Source of the DNA: Rubritalea squalenifaciens DSM 18772
GTDB lineage: Bacteria > Verrucomicrobiota > Verrucomicrobiia > Verrucomicrobiales > Akkermansiaceae
Direction of reading: 5' to 3'
DNA length: 64,000 bases
NCBI RefSeq assembly: GCF_900141815.1
Contig: NZ_FQYR01000003.1
Location: 124,001 to 188,000 of the forward strand
The notes under the pieces were generated by a model. The model was given only the letters and a program-made list of their open reading frames with translations. It ran no database searches and was not told the origin of the DNA. Below are positions 15,942-23,741 of the stretch, one piece after another (the first letter of the stretch is position 1; each line of letters opens with the position of its first letter). The position numbers and the translations under genes are program-made.

Positions 15942-17552
15942 CTAGGAGGCGGTGACGGCGCTGCGGTCGTCGTTGAGTCCGGACTTCTCGAGGAAGTAGT
16001 CGTAACCTCCGGCGTACTTAGTGAGTGTGCCGTTGTTTACGTGGATGGTGGTCTCAGCGAGGTTGCGGATGAAGTGAACGTCGTGAGAAATGAAGAGGAG
16101 AGTGCCCTTGTACTGCTTGAGGGCTTGTACCAGAGCCTCGATAGATAGAATGTCGAGGTGGGTGGTAGGCTCGTCCATGAGCAGGAGGTTTGGCGGGTTC
16201 ACGAGGAACTTCACCAGGTTTAGGCGGGACTTCTCGCCACCGGAGAGAACGCGTACGCGCTTCATGACGTCGTTTCTGCGGAAGAGGAAGGAACCGAGAA
16301 TGGAGCGGGCCTCATCTTCACGTAGGTCAGGAGCGGACTCCATGACTTCATCAAGCACGGTGTTACTCTCATTGAGGGAGAGGGCGCGGTGCTGTGAGAA
16401 GTAGCCCATCTTGGTGGCGTAGCCTAGCTCACAGGAGCCACCCTGAATGTCTACATAGCCAGCAATGATCTTCATGAGTGTAGATTTACCGGCACCATTT
16501 GGTCCGACGAGGACAGTGCGGTCGCCACGCTCGATGATGAGGTCGATGCCGTCATAGATCACTTTCTCGCCGTAGGCTTGCTTGACTTGCTTCAGCTCTG
16601 CAACGATCTGGTTGGAACGAGGTGGATCAGGGATGTTGAACTTGAAGATCTTGCGTGGGGCCTGAGGTTTGACCAGCTTGGCTTTGAGCTTTTCGATCAT
16701 CTTCATGCGCTCATTGACCTGAGAGGCCTTGGAGCCCACGTTGCGGAACTTGTCCACGAATTCCTGGATTCGCTCGATCTCCTTCTGCTGGGAGCGGTAT
16801 TTGGCCACTTTTTGCTCGTAGCGCTTCTCTCGCTCGACTTCGTAGGCGGAGTAGTTGCCTGTGTAGTTGATGAACTTCTGCTCGTCGATTTCGTAGACGG
16901 TCTCGATGATCTCGTCCATGAAGTCACGGTCGTGGGAAATCACGAAGAGAGCGCCTGGATAGTTCTGCAGGTAACGCTGCAGCCAGATGAGGGAGAGGAG
17001 GTCAAGGTGGTTGGTAGGCTCGTCAAGCATCAGGAGATCTGGCTCCTGGACAAGCAGGCGGGCGAGATTCGCACGCATGATCCAGCCACCAGAGAATTCC
17101 TTGGCTGGCTTGTTAAATTCTTCTTCCTTGTAGCCGAGGCCAGCGAGGATCTTTTTGGCCTTAGGTTCGAGAGCGTAGCCATTGGCTGCGTCGAAGGTAT
17201 CCTGGGCATCGGCAAATTCCTTGGAAGTGTGGTCTCCCTTAGCTTCGCACTCGCGCATGACCTTCATGGCATTGGCGACTTCTGGAGTAATGCCGGTAGC
17301 GAGCTCCATGATGGTTTCTTCACCTGGATCGCCGGATTCCTGGGAGAGGTAACCTACGATGCCGTACTCATCCATCTCGATGGTGCCAGCGTCTGGCTCG
17401 TCCTGTCCGAGGATGAGGCGGAAGAGGGTCGACTTGCCTGCACCGTTGGGACCGACGAGAGCGACGCGCTCACCCCAGTTTACTGTAAGCTTGGCGTCTT
17501 CAAAGAGGGTGCGGCCGCCGACTGTTTTGGTGAGTTGGTGGATGTTTAGCAT
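15942..17552 (-). CDS. ABC-F family ATPase (ribosome-associated type)
   Basis: ABC-F proteins are soluble twin-ATPase factors that act on ribosomes and are not transporters. The 536-residue product has two nucleotide-binding domains: Walker A GPNGAGKST at 34-42 and again near residue 350, with signature sequences FSGGWIMRANLARLL and LSGGEKSRLNLVKFL. Between them is the ABC-F linker (YSAYEVEREKRYEQKVAKYR, then the basic KIFKFNIPDPPRSNQ). There are no membrane helices. The layout is closest to the YbiT/EttA-like housekeeping members. It is a single gene with its own terminator. Confidence 0.93.
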   Translation of the reverse strand: MLNIHQLTKTVGGRTLFEDAKLTVNWGERVALVGPNGAGKSTLFRLILGQDEPDAGTIEMDEYGIVGYLSQESGDPGEETIMELATGITPEVANAMKVMRECEAKGDHTSKEFADAQDTFDAANGYALEPKAKKILAGLGYKEEEFNKPAKEFSGGWIMRANLARLLVQEPDLLMLDEPTNHLDLLSLIWLQRYLQNYPGALFVISHDRDFMDEIIETVYEIDEQKFINYTGNYSAYEVEREKRYEQKVAKYRSQQKEIERIQEFVDKFRNVGSKASQVNERMKMIEKLKAKLVKPQAPRKIFKFNIPDPPRSNQIVAELKQVKQAYGEKVIYDGIDLIIERGDRTVLVGPNGAGKSTLMKIIAGYVDIQGGSCELGYATKMGYFSQHRALSLNESNTVLDEVMESAPDLREDEARSILGSFLFRRNDVMKRVRVLSGGEKSRLNLVKFLVNPPNLLLMDEPTTHLDILSIEALVQALKQYKGTLLFISHDVHFIRNLAETTIHVNNGTLTKYAGGYDYFLEKSGLNDDRSAVTAS

Positions 17553-17627
17553 GCGGTTTGTTTGGAGGTAAGTGCTTTAAGTTTCAAGTGCTAAGTTGCT
17601 TGTTTTCTGTCTCCTAAGATACAACGG

Positions 17628-17662
17628 AAAAATCCGCATCCCAGTAGAGATGCGGATTTTTT
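17628..17662 (-). terminator. Intrinsic terminator of the rplM-rpsI operon
   Basis: AAAAATCCGCATC (17628-17640) and GATGCGGATTTTT (17649-17661) form a perfect 13-bp stem with an 8-base loop. T or A runs on both sides allow it to work in either direction; rpsI ends 42 bases upstream on the minus strand. Confidence 0.9.
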
Positions 17663-17703
17663 GAAAAGGAACCAGTGGTCGTTCCAATGTTCTCTGAGGC
17701 GGA

Positions 17704-18099
17704 TTAACGCTTGGAGAACTGGAAGCGCTTGCGTGCGCCTGGCTGACCGTACTTCTTACGCTCTTTCATGCGTGGGTCGCGGCGAAGAAGGAGAGCTGCC
17801 TTAAGTGCTGGGCGAAGCTCTGCGTCGTGCTTGATAAGTGCACGAGCGATAGCGAGTTTGATAGCGCCTACCTGGCCTGTGACACCACCACCCTTAACAG
17901 TGACTTTAACGTCGAACTTGTTGAGGAGTTTGGTTACTTGGAATGGCTCGAGTACTCCGTTCTGAAGGGAAAGAGTAGGAAGGTAGTCTTCGAAAGCACG
18001 CTTGTTGATGGTGATTTGGCCGGTGCCCTCTTGTACCCAAGCGTGGGCGATAGCGTTTTTACGACGGCCTGTAGCACTGTTGGTTGTTGCTGCGCTCAT
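17704..18099 (-). CDS. rpsI: Small ribosomal subunit protein S9
   Basis: S9 belongs to the head of the 30S subunit, and its C-terminal tail reaches the P site. The 131-residue product contains GRRKNAIAHAWVQEGTGQI, VKGGGVTGQVGAIKLAIARAL and the basic end KYGQPGARKRFQFSKR, which finishes with the usual Ser-Lys-Arg. It follows rplM by 24 bp, the standard L13-S9 operon order. Confidence 0.98.
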   Translation of the reverse strand: MSAATTNSATGRRKNAIAHAWVQEGTGQITINKRAFEDYLPTLSLQNGVLEPFQVTKLLNKFDVKVTVKGGGVTGQVGAIKLAIARALIKHDAELRPALKAALLLRRDPRMKERKKYGQPGARKRFQFSKR

Positions 18100-18123
18100 A
18101 ATATAAAATCTTCTGTGTTAGGA

Positions 18124-18552
18124 CTAAACTTCGTAGTTTTCTGGGTTCTGAGCAGTGTGTGGATGCTCGGCACCGTTGTACACGTGAAGCTTCTTGTAAA
18201 CTGCGTTACCGAGCTTGTTGTGTGGAATCATGCCACGAACTGCGCGCTCAACGAGGAGCTCTGGCTTGCGGGCTCGAACCATCTTAGGGTTCTCGACTTT
18301 CTGATTACCTACGTAGCCTGTGTAGTGTGTGTAGATCTTCTGTACTTCTTTGTTGCCTGTGAGGCGAACTTTCTCAGCGTTGATGATGATGACGTTGTCA
18401 CCAGTGTCTACGTGAGGAGTGAAGATTGGCTTGTGCTTGCCACGAAGAAGAACTGCAGCTTCGCGAGCGACCTGACCGAGCACCTTGTCAGCTGCGTCGA
18501 TCACATACCATTTGCGCTCTACGTCCTGAGCTTTAGCGGAGAATGTTTTCAT
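18124..18552 (-). CDS. rplM: Large ribosomal subunit protein L13
   Basis: The 142-residue product has standard L13 features: the start [20 protein letters not shown], the segment [20 protein letters not shown], and the conserved [22 protein letters not shown] near the C-terminus. It is the first gene of the L13-S9 operon and has a consensus promoter about 80 bases upstream. Length is normal for the family. Confidence 0.98.
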   Translation of the reverse strand: MKTFSAKAQDVERKWYVIDAADKVLGQVAREAAVLLRGKHKPIFTPHVDTGDNVIIINAEKVRLTGNKEVQKIYTHYTGYVGNQKVENPKMVRARKPELLVERAVRGMIPHNKLGNAVYKKLHVYNGAEHPHTAQNPENYEV

Positions 18553-18630
18553 TGTTCCTAAATCTGGTTCCTTGTTTTCCTAGGTTGTAGGCACAGGAGA
18601 ACGAATTCCCTATGCCGTGAAAGGGCGGGC

Positions 18631-18659
18631 AAACTAGGAGCGAGAACGCCGAGTGTCAA
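18631..18659 (-). promoter_or_regulatory. Strong sigma70-type promoter of rplM-rpsI
   Basis: On the minus strand, TTGACA (18654-18659) is separated by exactly 17 bp from TAGTTT (18631-18636), leaving a leader of about 70 bases before the rplM ATG at 18552. Confidence 0.75.
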
Positions 18660-18769
18660 TCGAAATCTCGCCGACTTTTTGGTTTTTTCAGCTTTGTTAA
18701 GTATTCCGAAGGAATATCAAGCGTTTGCGGCGTTTTGCTAGCTTGTCAGAAAGCTGTCTAGCAGGCTAA

Positions 18770-21640
18770 ATGGGCTTTGTGAAGATGGATATTGAGTGGA
18801 CGAAGCTAATTCCGAACGGTGGACGTGTCTTTATTGGTGGGGGAGCCAGTGTTCCCTTGAAGTTGGTGGAGGATTTGCTGGCTCAGCATGAGAGTTTTCA
18901 GGATGTGGAGCTCATCCATATTCATACTCTGGGGGAGATGCCATGGGTGGATGAAAAGTATGAGGGCAGTTTCCGGCCTAATAGTTTCTTTCTTTCCCGG
19001 AAGATGTTTGATGCTGTGGACCAAGGCAGGGCGGATTATACCCCTTGCCCGATGTCTGAGATTCCCCGCTTGTTCAGTACTGGCGTGCTGCCTCTGGACG
19101 TAGTCTTGGTGCAGGTGAGTCCTCCGGACGAGGAGGGGATGGTTTCACTGGGGGTCAGTGCCGATGTGGTCTGTGCTGCGGTGAAAGGAGCCAAAAAAGT
19201 GGTGGCTCAGGTAAACAAGCATGTGCCGCGCACCTTCGGGGATACTCGTATTCCACTGAAGAAGCTTCACAAGATGATCGAGCATGACGCCCCGTTACCA
19301 GAGATTGAGCAATGGGAGTATAAAGAGCATCACCGCAAGATCGGGGAGTATGCTGCCCAACTCATCGATGACGGTTCCATTATTCAGGCGAGTATGGGAA
19401 ATAGCCCTCAGGCGGTGTTGCATTCGCTCAAGAATCATCGGAATCTGGGTATTCACACAGGTTGCTTCACAGATGCGATGATGGAGCTGACCAAGTCTGG
19501 TGCCGTAGATAATAGTCTGAAACTGGCACAGAAGGGGCTCAGTGTGGCGTCTCATTGCCTGGGATCCCAGGCTCTTTATGATTTTGTCAGGGATAATAAG
19601 GAACTGGCGCTCTATCGCAGTGATTGGGTGAATAATCCTCATCGTATCGGGAAGCTTAAAGGGATGGTAGCCATCAACGGTGCGCGAGAGATCGACCTTA
19701 CCGGGCAGGTGGTTCGTGATTCCAGAGGGCATCGCTTCTATGGGGGGATCGGAGCTACTCAGGACTTTATTCGTGGGGCGGGTATGAGTAAGGGCGGCTG
19801 CCCGATTATTGCACTAGCTTCTACAGATGATGATGGTGCCTCTCGCATCGTGACCGGTCTGACATCTGGTAGTGGGGTCTGCAGCTCCCGGGGGGACGTG
19901 CATTATGTTGTCACCGAGTACGGGGTGGCTAACCTAGTAGGGCAGACGATTCGTCAACGGGTGCTGCGCCTGGTGGAGATTGCTCATCCCAGTGCTCGCG
20001 AAGGGCTCTTGGAAGGGGCCAGGATGCAGGGCTGGATTCCCAAGATCTATGGATTTAATCCGAAGGGAATCAATGATGCTACCCAGGAGATCGATAGTAA
20101 GAGGATCACCTTTGATAATCTGACTTATATTCTGAGGCCTCTTCACCCGAGTGATGTGCGTTCGCTGCAGATGTTCCTGTTTGCTCAGGACGAAGAAACG
20201 ATCCGCCTTCGCTACGGCTATGCAGCTCCTGCGCTTGATGAGCGTTCCGCCTACCGAATGGCGTCAGTGGATCAATCTAGGGATCTGGCTCTGGGGATTT
20301 TTTACAAGATCGGCCACAGGGAAGAGCTTCGGGCGGTCGGACGTTTCTACTTGGATCGGGACAAGACCTCGGCTGAAGTGGCCTTTCTCGTGCACGAGAA
20401 GGCAAGGCGTAAAGGAATCGCCAACTACCTTTTGTCTGAGATGTCGGTGATCGCAAAGGCGAGGGGAGTGAAGCGTTTCTGGGCCAGTGTGCTCAGAGAA
20501 AATAAACCCATGGCTCAGTTGTTTTTCAGCCGTGGCGCGGAGAGGGAGAGGATTCCTGAGGATGACAGTGATGAGTATGTCATGAGCGTCGCTGAATTGG
20601 TGCGTCAGTATCAGAAGTGGCAGGCGAGGCAGGAGCTCAAGGGGCAGACGGTGGCGAGTATTGCCATGGAACTTCAGTCAAAGAAGAAGGCACCTGCTCG
20701 TGTCAAGGATCGTGGATTGGGGATTTATAAGTCCGAGTTTCTACTCAAGCACCAGCCTGGGCCTGAGCACCCGGAGTCTCCGGAGCGATACCAAGCCGTG
20801 CTTGAGGCAATCGGAGAGGTCGAAGGGGATGTGACTTGGATTGCTGAGCGTAAGGCGGAGGTGAAGGAGGTTCTCTTGGCGCATTCTGCCAGCTACCATG
20901 ATCTGGCGAAATACGACATCGAGCACTTTGCCGATCAATTAAGAACGGGGGATACGATGGTATGCATGGATTCTTATGATGTGGTGATGGCCGCGGTGGG
21001 TGGAGTCCTTAATGCGGTGGATGAGGTGATGGAGAACAGAGTCAGCCGTGCTTTCTGCGCTGTGAGGCCGCCCGGACATCACGCCACGGAAGACAGAGGA
21101 ATGGGGTTCTGCATCTTTAATCATGCCGCGATAGCTGCCAGGTATGCACAAAGCCGCCACGATGCGGATAGAGTGGCGATACTCGATTGGGATGTGCACC
21201 ATGGTAACGGGACCCAGGATATCTTCTATGAAGATGGGACGGTCTTCTATTTTTCAACGCATCAAGACGGAGTGTTTCCATTCAGTGGCAGCGCCAATGA
21301 GACAGGCATTGAGGATGGGGCTGGATCTAACTGGAATGTTCCCTTGCCTGCTAGCTCTGGTGATGATGCCTATGGTGAAGCTTGGGGCAAAGCTCTCGAA
21401 GCACGGCTGAAAGAGTTTGCCCCTGATTTGATTATTATTTCCGCTGGTTTTGATGCCTCCGCGTCTGACCCTTTGGCGGACATGTCTGTCACTCCCTCTG
21501 GATTTGCCAAGCTCACCAATCTGGTGAGGGGTTATGCTGACCAGTTTTGCGGAGGAAAATTGATCAGTGTGCTTGAGGGGGGGTATGACCCGAAGTCTCT
21601 GAAAGAGTGTGTCCAGCAGCATCTGGTCTCTCTGAAATGA
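18770..21640 (+). CDS. Three-domain fusion: acetyl-CoA hydrolase/transferase-like + GNAT acetyltransferase + HDAC-family deacetylase
   Basis: The single 956-codon frame joins three enzymes. Residues ~5-435 are an acetyl-CoA hydrolase/4-hydroxybutyrate CoA-transferase-type domain ([48 protein letters not shown]). Residues ~450-615 are a GNAT domain ([18 protein letters not shown], acetyl-CoA loop RRKGIA at 546-551). Residues ~645-956 are an HDAC/acetoin-utilisation/acetylpolyamine deacetylase domain with RPPGHH (H770, H771), zinc ligands D808, H810 and D895, and the catalytic tyrosine Y939 in EGGYD. No frameshift or internal start is evident at the joins. The HDAC part looks fully active. In the transferase part, the position where relatives have HTEM (catalytic Glu) reads H229-T-G231-C. 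CoA-transferase/GNAT fusions are known; the added deacetylase is the unusual part. Substrate and cellular role are unknown. Confidence 0.9.
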   Translation: MGFVKMDIEWTKLIPNGGRVFIGGGASVPLKLVEDLLAQHESFQDVELIHIHTLGEMPWVDEKYEGSFRPNSFFLSRKMFDAVDQGRADYTPCPMSEIPRLFSTGVLPLDVVLVQVSPPDEEGMVSLGVSADVVCAAVKGAKKVVAQVNKHVPRTFGDTRIPLKKLHKMIEHDAPLPEIEQWEYKEHHRKIGEYAAQLIDDGSIIQASMGNSPQAVLHSLKNHRNLGIHTGCFTDAMMELTKSGAVDNSLKLAQKGLSVASHCLGSQALYDFVRDNKELALYRSDWVNNPHRIGKLKGMVAINGAREIDLTGQVVRDSRGHRFYGGIGATQDFIRGAGMSKGGCPIIALASTDDDGASRIVTGLTSGSGVCSSRGDVHYVVTEYGVANLVGQTIRQRVLRLVEIAHPSAREGLLEGARMQGWIPKIYGFNPKGINDATQEIDSKRITFDNLTYILRPLHPSDVRSLQMFLFAQDEETIRLRYGYAAPALDERSAYRMASVDQSRDLALGIFYKIGHREELRAVGRFYLDRDKTSAEVAFLVHEKARRKGIANYLLSEMSVIAKARGVKRFWASVLRENKPMAQLFFSRGAERERIPEDDSDEYVMSVAELVRQYQKWQARQELKGQTVASIAMELQSKKKAPARVKDRGLGIYKSEFLLKHQPGPEHPESPERYQAVLEAIGEVEGDVTWIAERKAEVKEVLLAHSASYHDLAKYDIEHFADQLRTGDTMVCMDSYDVVMAAVGGVLNAVDEVMENRVSRAFCAVRPPGHHATEDRGMGFCIFNHAAIAARYAQSRHDADRVAILDWDVHHGNGTQDIFYEDGTVFYFSTHQDGVFPFSGSANETGIEDGAGSNWNVPLPASSGDDAYGEAWGKALEARLKEFAPDLIIISAGFDASASDPLADMSVTPSGFAKLTNLVRGYADQFCGGKLISVLEGGYDPKSLKECVQQHLVSLK

Positions 21641-21648
21641 CATTAAAG

Positions 21649-21699
21649 TGAAAAAAGATTCATTTTATGCTTGTCGAATCTGAAATTTCGGGGTATTTC
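21649..21699 (+). promoter_or_regulatory. Promoter and upstream inverted repeat of array unit 1
   Basis: A 14-bp element TGAAAAAAGATTCA (21649-21662) is followed after 8 bp by TTGTCG (21671-21676), a 17-bp spacer and TATTTC (21694-21699). The same order and spacing recur in units 2-4. Confidence 0.65.
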
Positions 21700-21705
21700 A
21701 TTAAT

Positions 21706-21768
21706 CACCATTTGGGGGGTATAAGGGGCTGTAGATGATCTCGATCGTCTGCAGCCCTTTAATTTTAT
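21706..21768 (+). ncRNA. Small-RNA-like unit 1 of a four-copy tandem array
   Basis: The predicted transcript starts ~7 bases after the -10 at the box CACCATTTGGGGGGTA (21706-21721). It ends in a terminator hairpin: GGGCTGTAGA (from 21726) pairs with TCTGCAGCCC (21748-21757), followed by a T-rich tail. Predicted length is ~60 nt. No open reading frame fits. The box is identical in units 1, 3 and 4 and nearly so in unit 2, while the rest has diverged. Confidence 0.7.
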
Positions 21769-21940
21769 AGCATAGGAGTGCGTTCTCCTGATTGGGAGAG
21801 ACTGTGTGGTTAAAATTAATTCATCAAACTAGAGTGTGGAAATGTGGAGCCTCTGTCTGATACGGTTCAGAGTTTTAAGCTGTCTACGGCTGAATCTTCT
21901 GTGATTGTGAAGATGATTCTAGCTAGTGAGAGAATGTACA

Positions 21941-21990
21941 TGAAAATTATTTCATTTAATTCTTGTCATGTGCCAGGAATGCGCTATTAC
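21941..21990 (+). promoter_or_regulatory. Promoter and upstream inverted repeat of array unit 2
   Basis: TGAAAATTATTTCA (21941-21954), 8 bp, TTGTCA (21963-21968), then about 16 bp to TATTAC (21985-21990). Confidence 0.65.
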
Positions 21991-21998
21991 TTCGTTTA

Positions 21999-22057
21999 AC
22001 CATTTGGGGGGTTAACGAGCTGTAGGATGATTCATTTCACCTGCAGCTCTTTTTTTA
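21999..22057 (+). ncRNA. Small-RNA-like unit 2 of the tandem array
   Basis: The box ACCATTTGGGGGGTTA (21999-22014) is followed by a hairpin in which GAGCTGTAGG (22017-22026) pairs with CCTGCAGCTC (22040-22049), then eight Ts. Compared with unit 1, two stem positions have changed on both sides (G-C to A-T and A-T to G-C), so pairing is preserved. This is covariation between copies in the same genome. Confidence 0.7.
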
Positions 22058-22117
22058 CAGGGGAGGCACCCATACTTTTGGGGTGTTTTTGCGCTTTATC
22101 GATTAGATTTACAAAAA

Positions 22118-22168
22118 TGAAAATAAATTCATTTATTGGGTTGACGGATCGCGTTTTCTGACTACAAA
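22118..22168 (+). promoter_or_regulatory. Promoter and upstream inverted repeat of array unit 3
   Basis: TGAAAATAAATTCA (22118-22131), 9 bp, TTGACG (22141-22146), 16 bp, TACAAA (22163-22168). This is the best -35 match of the set, together with unit 4. Confidence 0.7.
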
Positions 22169-22174
22169 CAGAGT

Positions 22175-22235
22175 CACCATTTGGGGGGTATTGGGGCTGT
22201 GGATGGAATGAATCCGTCTGCAGCCCTATTTTTTT
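22175..22235 (+). ncRNA. Small-RNA-like unit 3 of the tandem array
   Basis: The box CACCATTTGGGGGGTA (22175-22190) is followed by the hairpin GGGCTGTGGA (from 22194) with TCTGCAGCCC (22217-22226; two G-U pairs) and seven Ts at 22229-22235. An inner GGAT/ATCC pairing is an alternative fold of the loop. Confidence 0.72.
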
Positions 22236-22293
22236 GGAGTTTTTTGACAGGTTGTTTGAATGAGGGTCGATGAGAAATAAAATGAGCAAATAA

Positions 22294-22343
22294 TGAAAAT
22301 AAATTCATTTAATGATTGACGAATTGCATTTTCTGAGTAAAAA
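22294..22343 (+). promoter_or_regulatory. Promoter and upstream inverted repeat of array unit 4
   Basis: TGAAAATAAATTCA (22294-22307, identical to unit 3), 8 bp, TTGACG (22316-22321), 16 bp, TAAAAA (22338-22343). Confidence 0.7.
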
Positions 22344-22349
22344 CAGAAT

Positions 22350-22413
22350 CACCATTTGGGGGGTATTTAAGGGCTGTGGACGCACAATGTGTCTGCAGCC
22401 CTTATTCTTTTTC
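22350..22413 (+). ncRNA. Small-RNA-like unit 4 of the tandem array
   Basis: The box CACCATTTGGGGGGTA (22350-22365) is followed by a hairpin of AAGGGCTGTGGAC (22369-22381) with GTCTGCAGCCCTT (22391-22403) and a T-rich tail. The unit ends 10 bases before the stop codon of the convergent exonuclease gene, so its terminator may also serve that leftward operon. Confidence 0.72.
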
Positions 22414-22422
22414 TGTATTCGT

Positions 22423-23055
22423 TCAGCGGCGTAGACGGTGCCAGGCCGATGTGTCAGGTGAGATCAAGCTGCTAAGTGGAGAATGGTGGAGCTCGAAGGT
22501 GTTGATGATGTGCTCGAGCAAGACGATAGAAGCAGCGGCGTCATAGAGGGCATCGTGCCAGGTTCTGTCTGGAACGATTTTACCCACGCTATGGTGAAGG
22601 TTGTGAGTTTGGCAAATGGCCCCCAGTGAGTGGTCGGAAATTTCGGGCCAAGCAGCACGAGAAAGTTGCAGTGTATCGATCCAGGGGCCAAACCCGTGTC
22701 CCGGGAAGGCGTTAAGAAAGCGTTTCTCGGTGCCATGCCCATGAGCGACGACTGCTCTGGAAGCCAGTCGGCGTTTCAGGTGAGGCCAGAGCAGCATGAG
22801 TTTAGGGGCATCCTTCAGATCATCCCGAGTGATGCCGTGTACCTTCTGAGCCGACCAAGTGATATCCTGATCCGTATGAATGTAGGAAGTCCAGGTGTCT
22901 GAGATTCCATCATCCAGTGACCAGGAGGTGGTGCCTACTTGCACGGGGGCGTCAGTCTTTCCGCTGGCAGTACCTGCGGATTCAAAATCAATAGCCGTGA
23001 ATATCGTCTCTCGGATCACCGTTCGAGTCATGCCTGTTGCACAGTCAGTGATCAA
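22423..23055 (-). CDS. DEDDh-type 3'-5' exonuclease (DnaQ/RNase T fold)
   Basis: The 210-residue product has the three exonuclease motifs. ExoI is FTAIDFES (D23, E25), ExoII lies around VVAHGHGTEKRFLNAF, and ExoIII is WHDALYD, matching HxAxxD. This fold removes nucleotides from the 3' end of DNA or RNA; the substrate cannot be assigned. The real start may be the ATG eight codons downstream (MTRTVIRET). It is the last of four same-strand genes with gaps of 26, 12 and 28 bp, behind the anti-sigma factor gene. Confidence 0.87.
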   Translation of the reverse strand: MITDCATGMTRTVIRETIFTAIDFESAGTASGKTDAPVQVGTTSWSLDDGISDTWTSYIHTDQDITWSAQKVHGITRDDLKDAPKLMLLWPHLKRRLASRAVVAHGHGTEKRFLNAFPGHGFGPWIDTLQLSRAAWPEISDHSLGAICQTHNLHHSVGKIVPDRTWHDALYDAAASIVLLEHIINTFELHHSPLSSLISPDTSAWHRLRR

Positions 23056-23081
23056 CCTGGAAATCTCTGAGAGTGCAAAAT

Positions 23082-23729
23082 TTAAGCTCGCAGATCTAGT
23101 GGGAGATTAGAGGTCTGCTCATTGGAGTCTGCTGGGATGCGGGGAATCATCTTGCTGAGATTGGTGGAGAAATGCTCAATGCCAGATGCTAGCTTGGATA
23201 TTTGCTTGGATCGTTCGTTGATCAGCTCCGTGCCAGACTCACTAATAGTGTGAAGTGAGATGGAAATTTTCTCCTGATTGATAGGCAGGCTGTTGATAGC
23301 AAGTTTGACTTGAGAAAGGTCTTTGGGCGTAGCTTGCTGTTGATGACTAGTCTGAGTCTCTTGAGTATATGCGGTTGGAGATTGAGCGTGTGGCTGCGTT
23401 TCTGGCTGAATGGCGATGAGTAGCCCGATGCAGGCCGCGACAGCGAGTGGTATCCAGATTTTTAGGATACTAGTCTTGTCTGATGGCTTCGGCTCAGTCT
23501 GGCGTGTGTTGATCTCAGCCATGATTGTGTCTGCCAAGTCTGCAGGCGTTTCCGCAAATTGCGTGATGCTGGCTAGTTCGGAGAGTGAGCCAGCAGGTCC
23601 CCACTGTTGATGGAACTCGGCACATTCCGGGCAGGCGGAGATATGTTGCACAAGGTCACTTGTCAGCGTATTCCCTTCATCGTAATGATCTGAGAGGCGC
23701 ATCATAGTTTGTTCACAGGTGTCTTTCAT
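23082..23729 (-). CDS. Membrane anti-sigma factor with zinc-finger motif
   Basis: The 215-residue protein starts with a ZAS-type anti-sigma domain carrying H29-xxx-C33-xx-C36 (HISACPEC). One membrane helix follows around residue 110 (LKIWIPLAVAACIGLLIAI), and a ~85-residue Gln/Thr-rich and helical part would lie outside the membrane. It lies 12 bp downstream of the ECF sigma factor gene, the usual partner arrangement in which the anti-sigma factor holds the sigma factor at the membrane. Confidence 0.85.
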   Translation of the reverse strand: MKDTCEQTMMRLSDHYDEGNTLTSDLVQHISACPECAEFHQQWGPAGSLSELASITQFAETPADLADTIMAEINTRQTEPKPSDKTSILKIWIPLAVAACIGLLIAIQPETQPHAQSPTAYTQETQTSHQQQATPKDLSQVKLAINSLPINQEKISISLHTISESGTELINERSKQISKLASGIEHFSTNLSKMIPRIPADSNEQTSNLPLDLRA

Positions 23730-23741
23730 GGTGGGAATAGT

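Noticed and set aside
16578-17549. 323-codon plus-strand open frame opposite the ABC-F gene
   Set aside because: It mirrors the ABC-F coding region, is Leu/Val/Asp-rich in the way antisense frames of conserved genes are, and has no recognisable domain.
17827-18561. 244-codon plus-strand open frame across rpsI and rplM
   Set aside because: It is antisense to two unambiguous ribosomal-protein genes and would span their intergenic gap.
22032-22289. 85-codon minus-strand frame across array units 2-3
   Set aside because: It crosses the promoter/terminator signals of the repeat array, is low in complexity and has no relatives I recognise.
21649-22413. CRISPR array interpretation of the four repeats
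   Set aside because: Repeats are spaced 170-290 bp apart, contain promoter and terminator signals, and have no uniform spacers or cas genes nearby.
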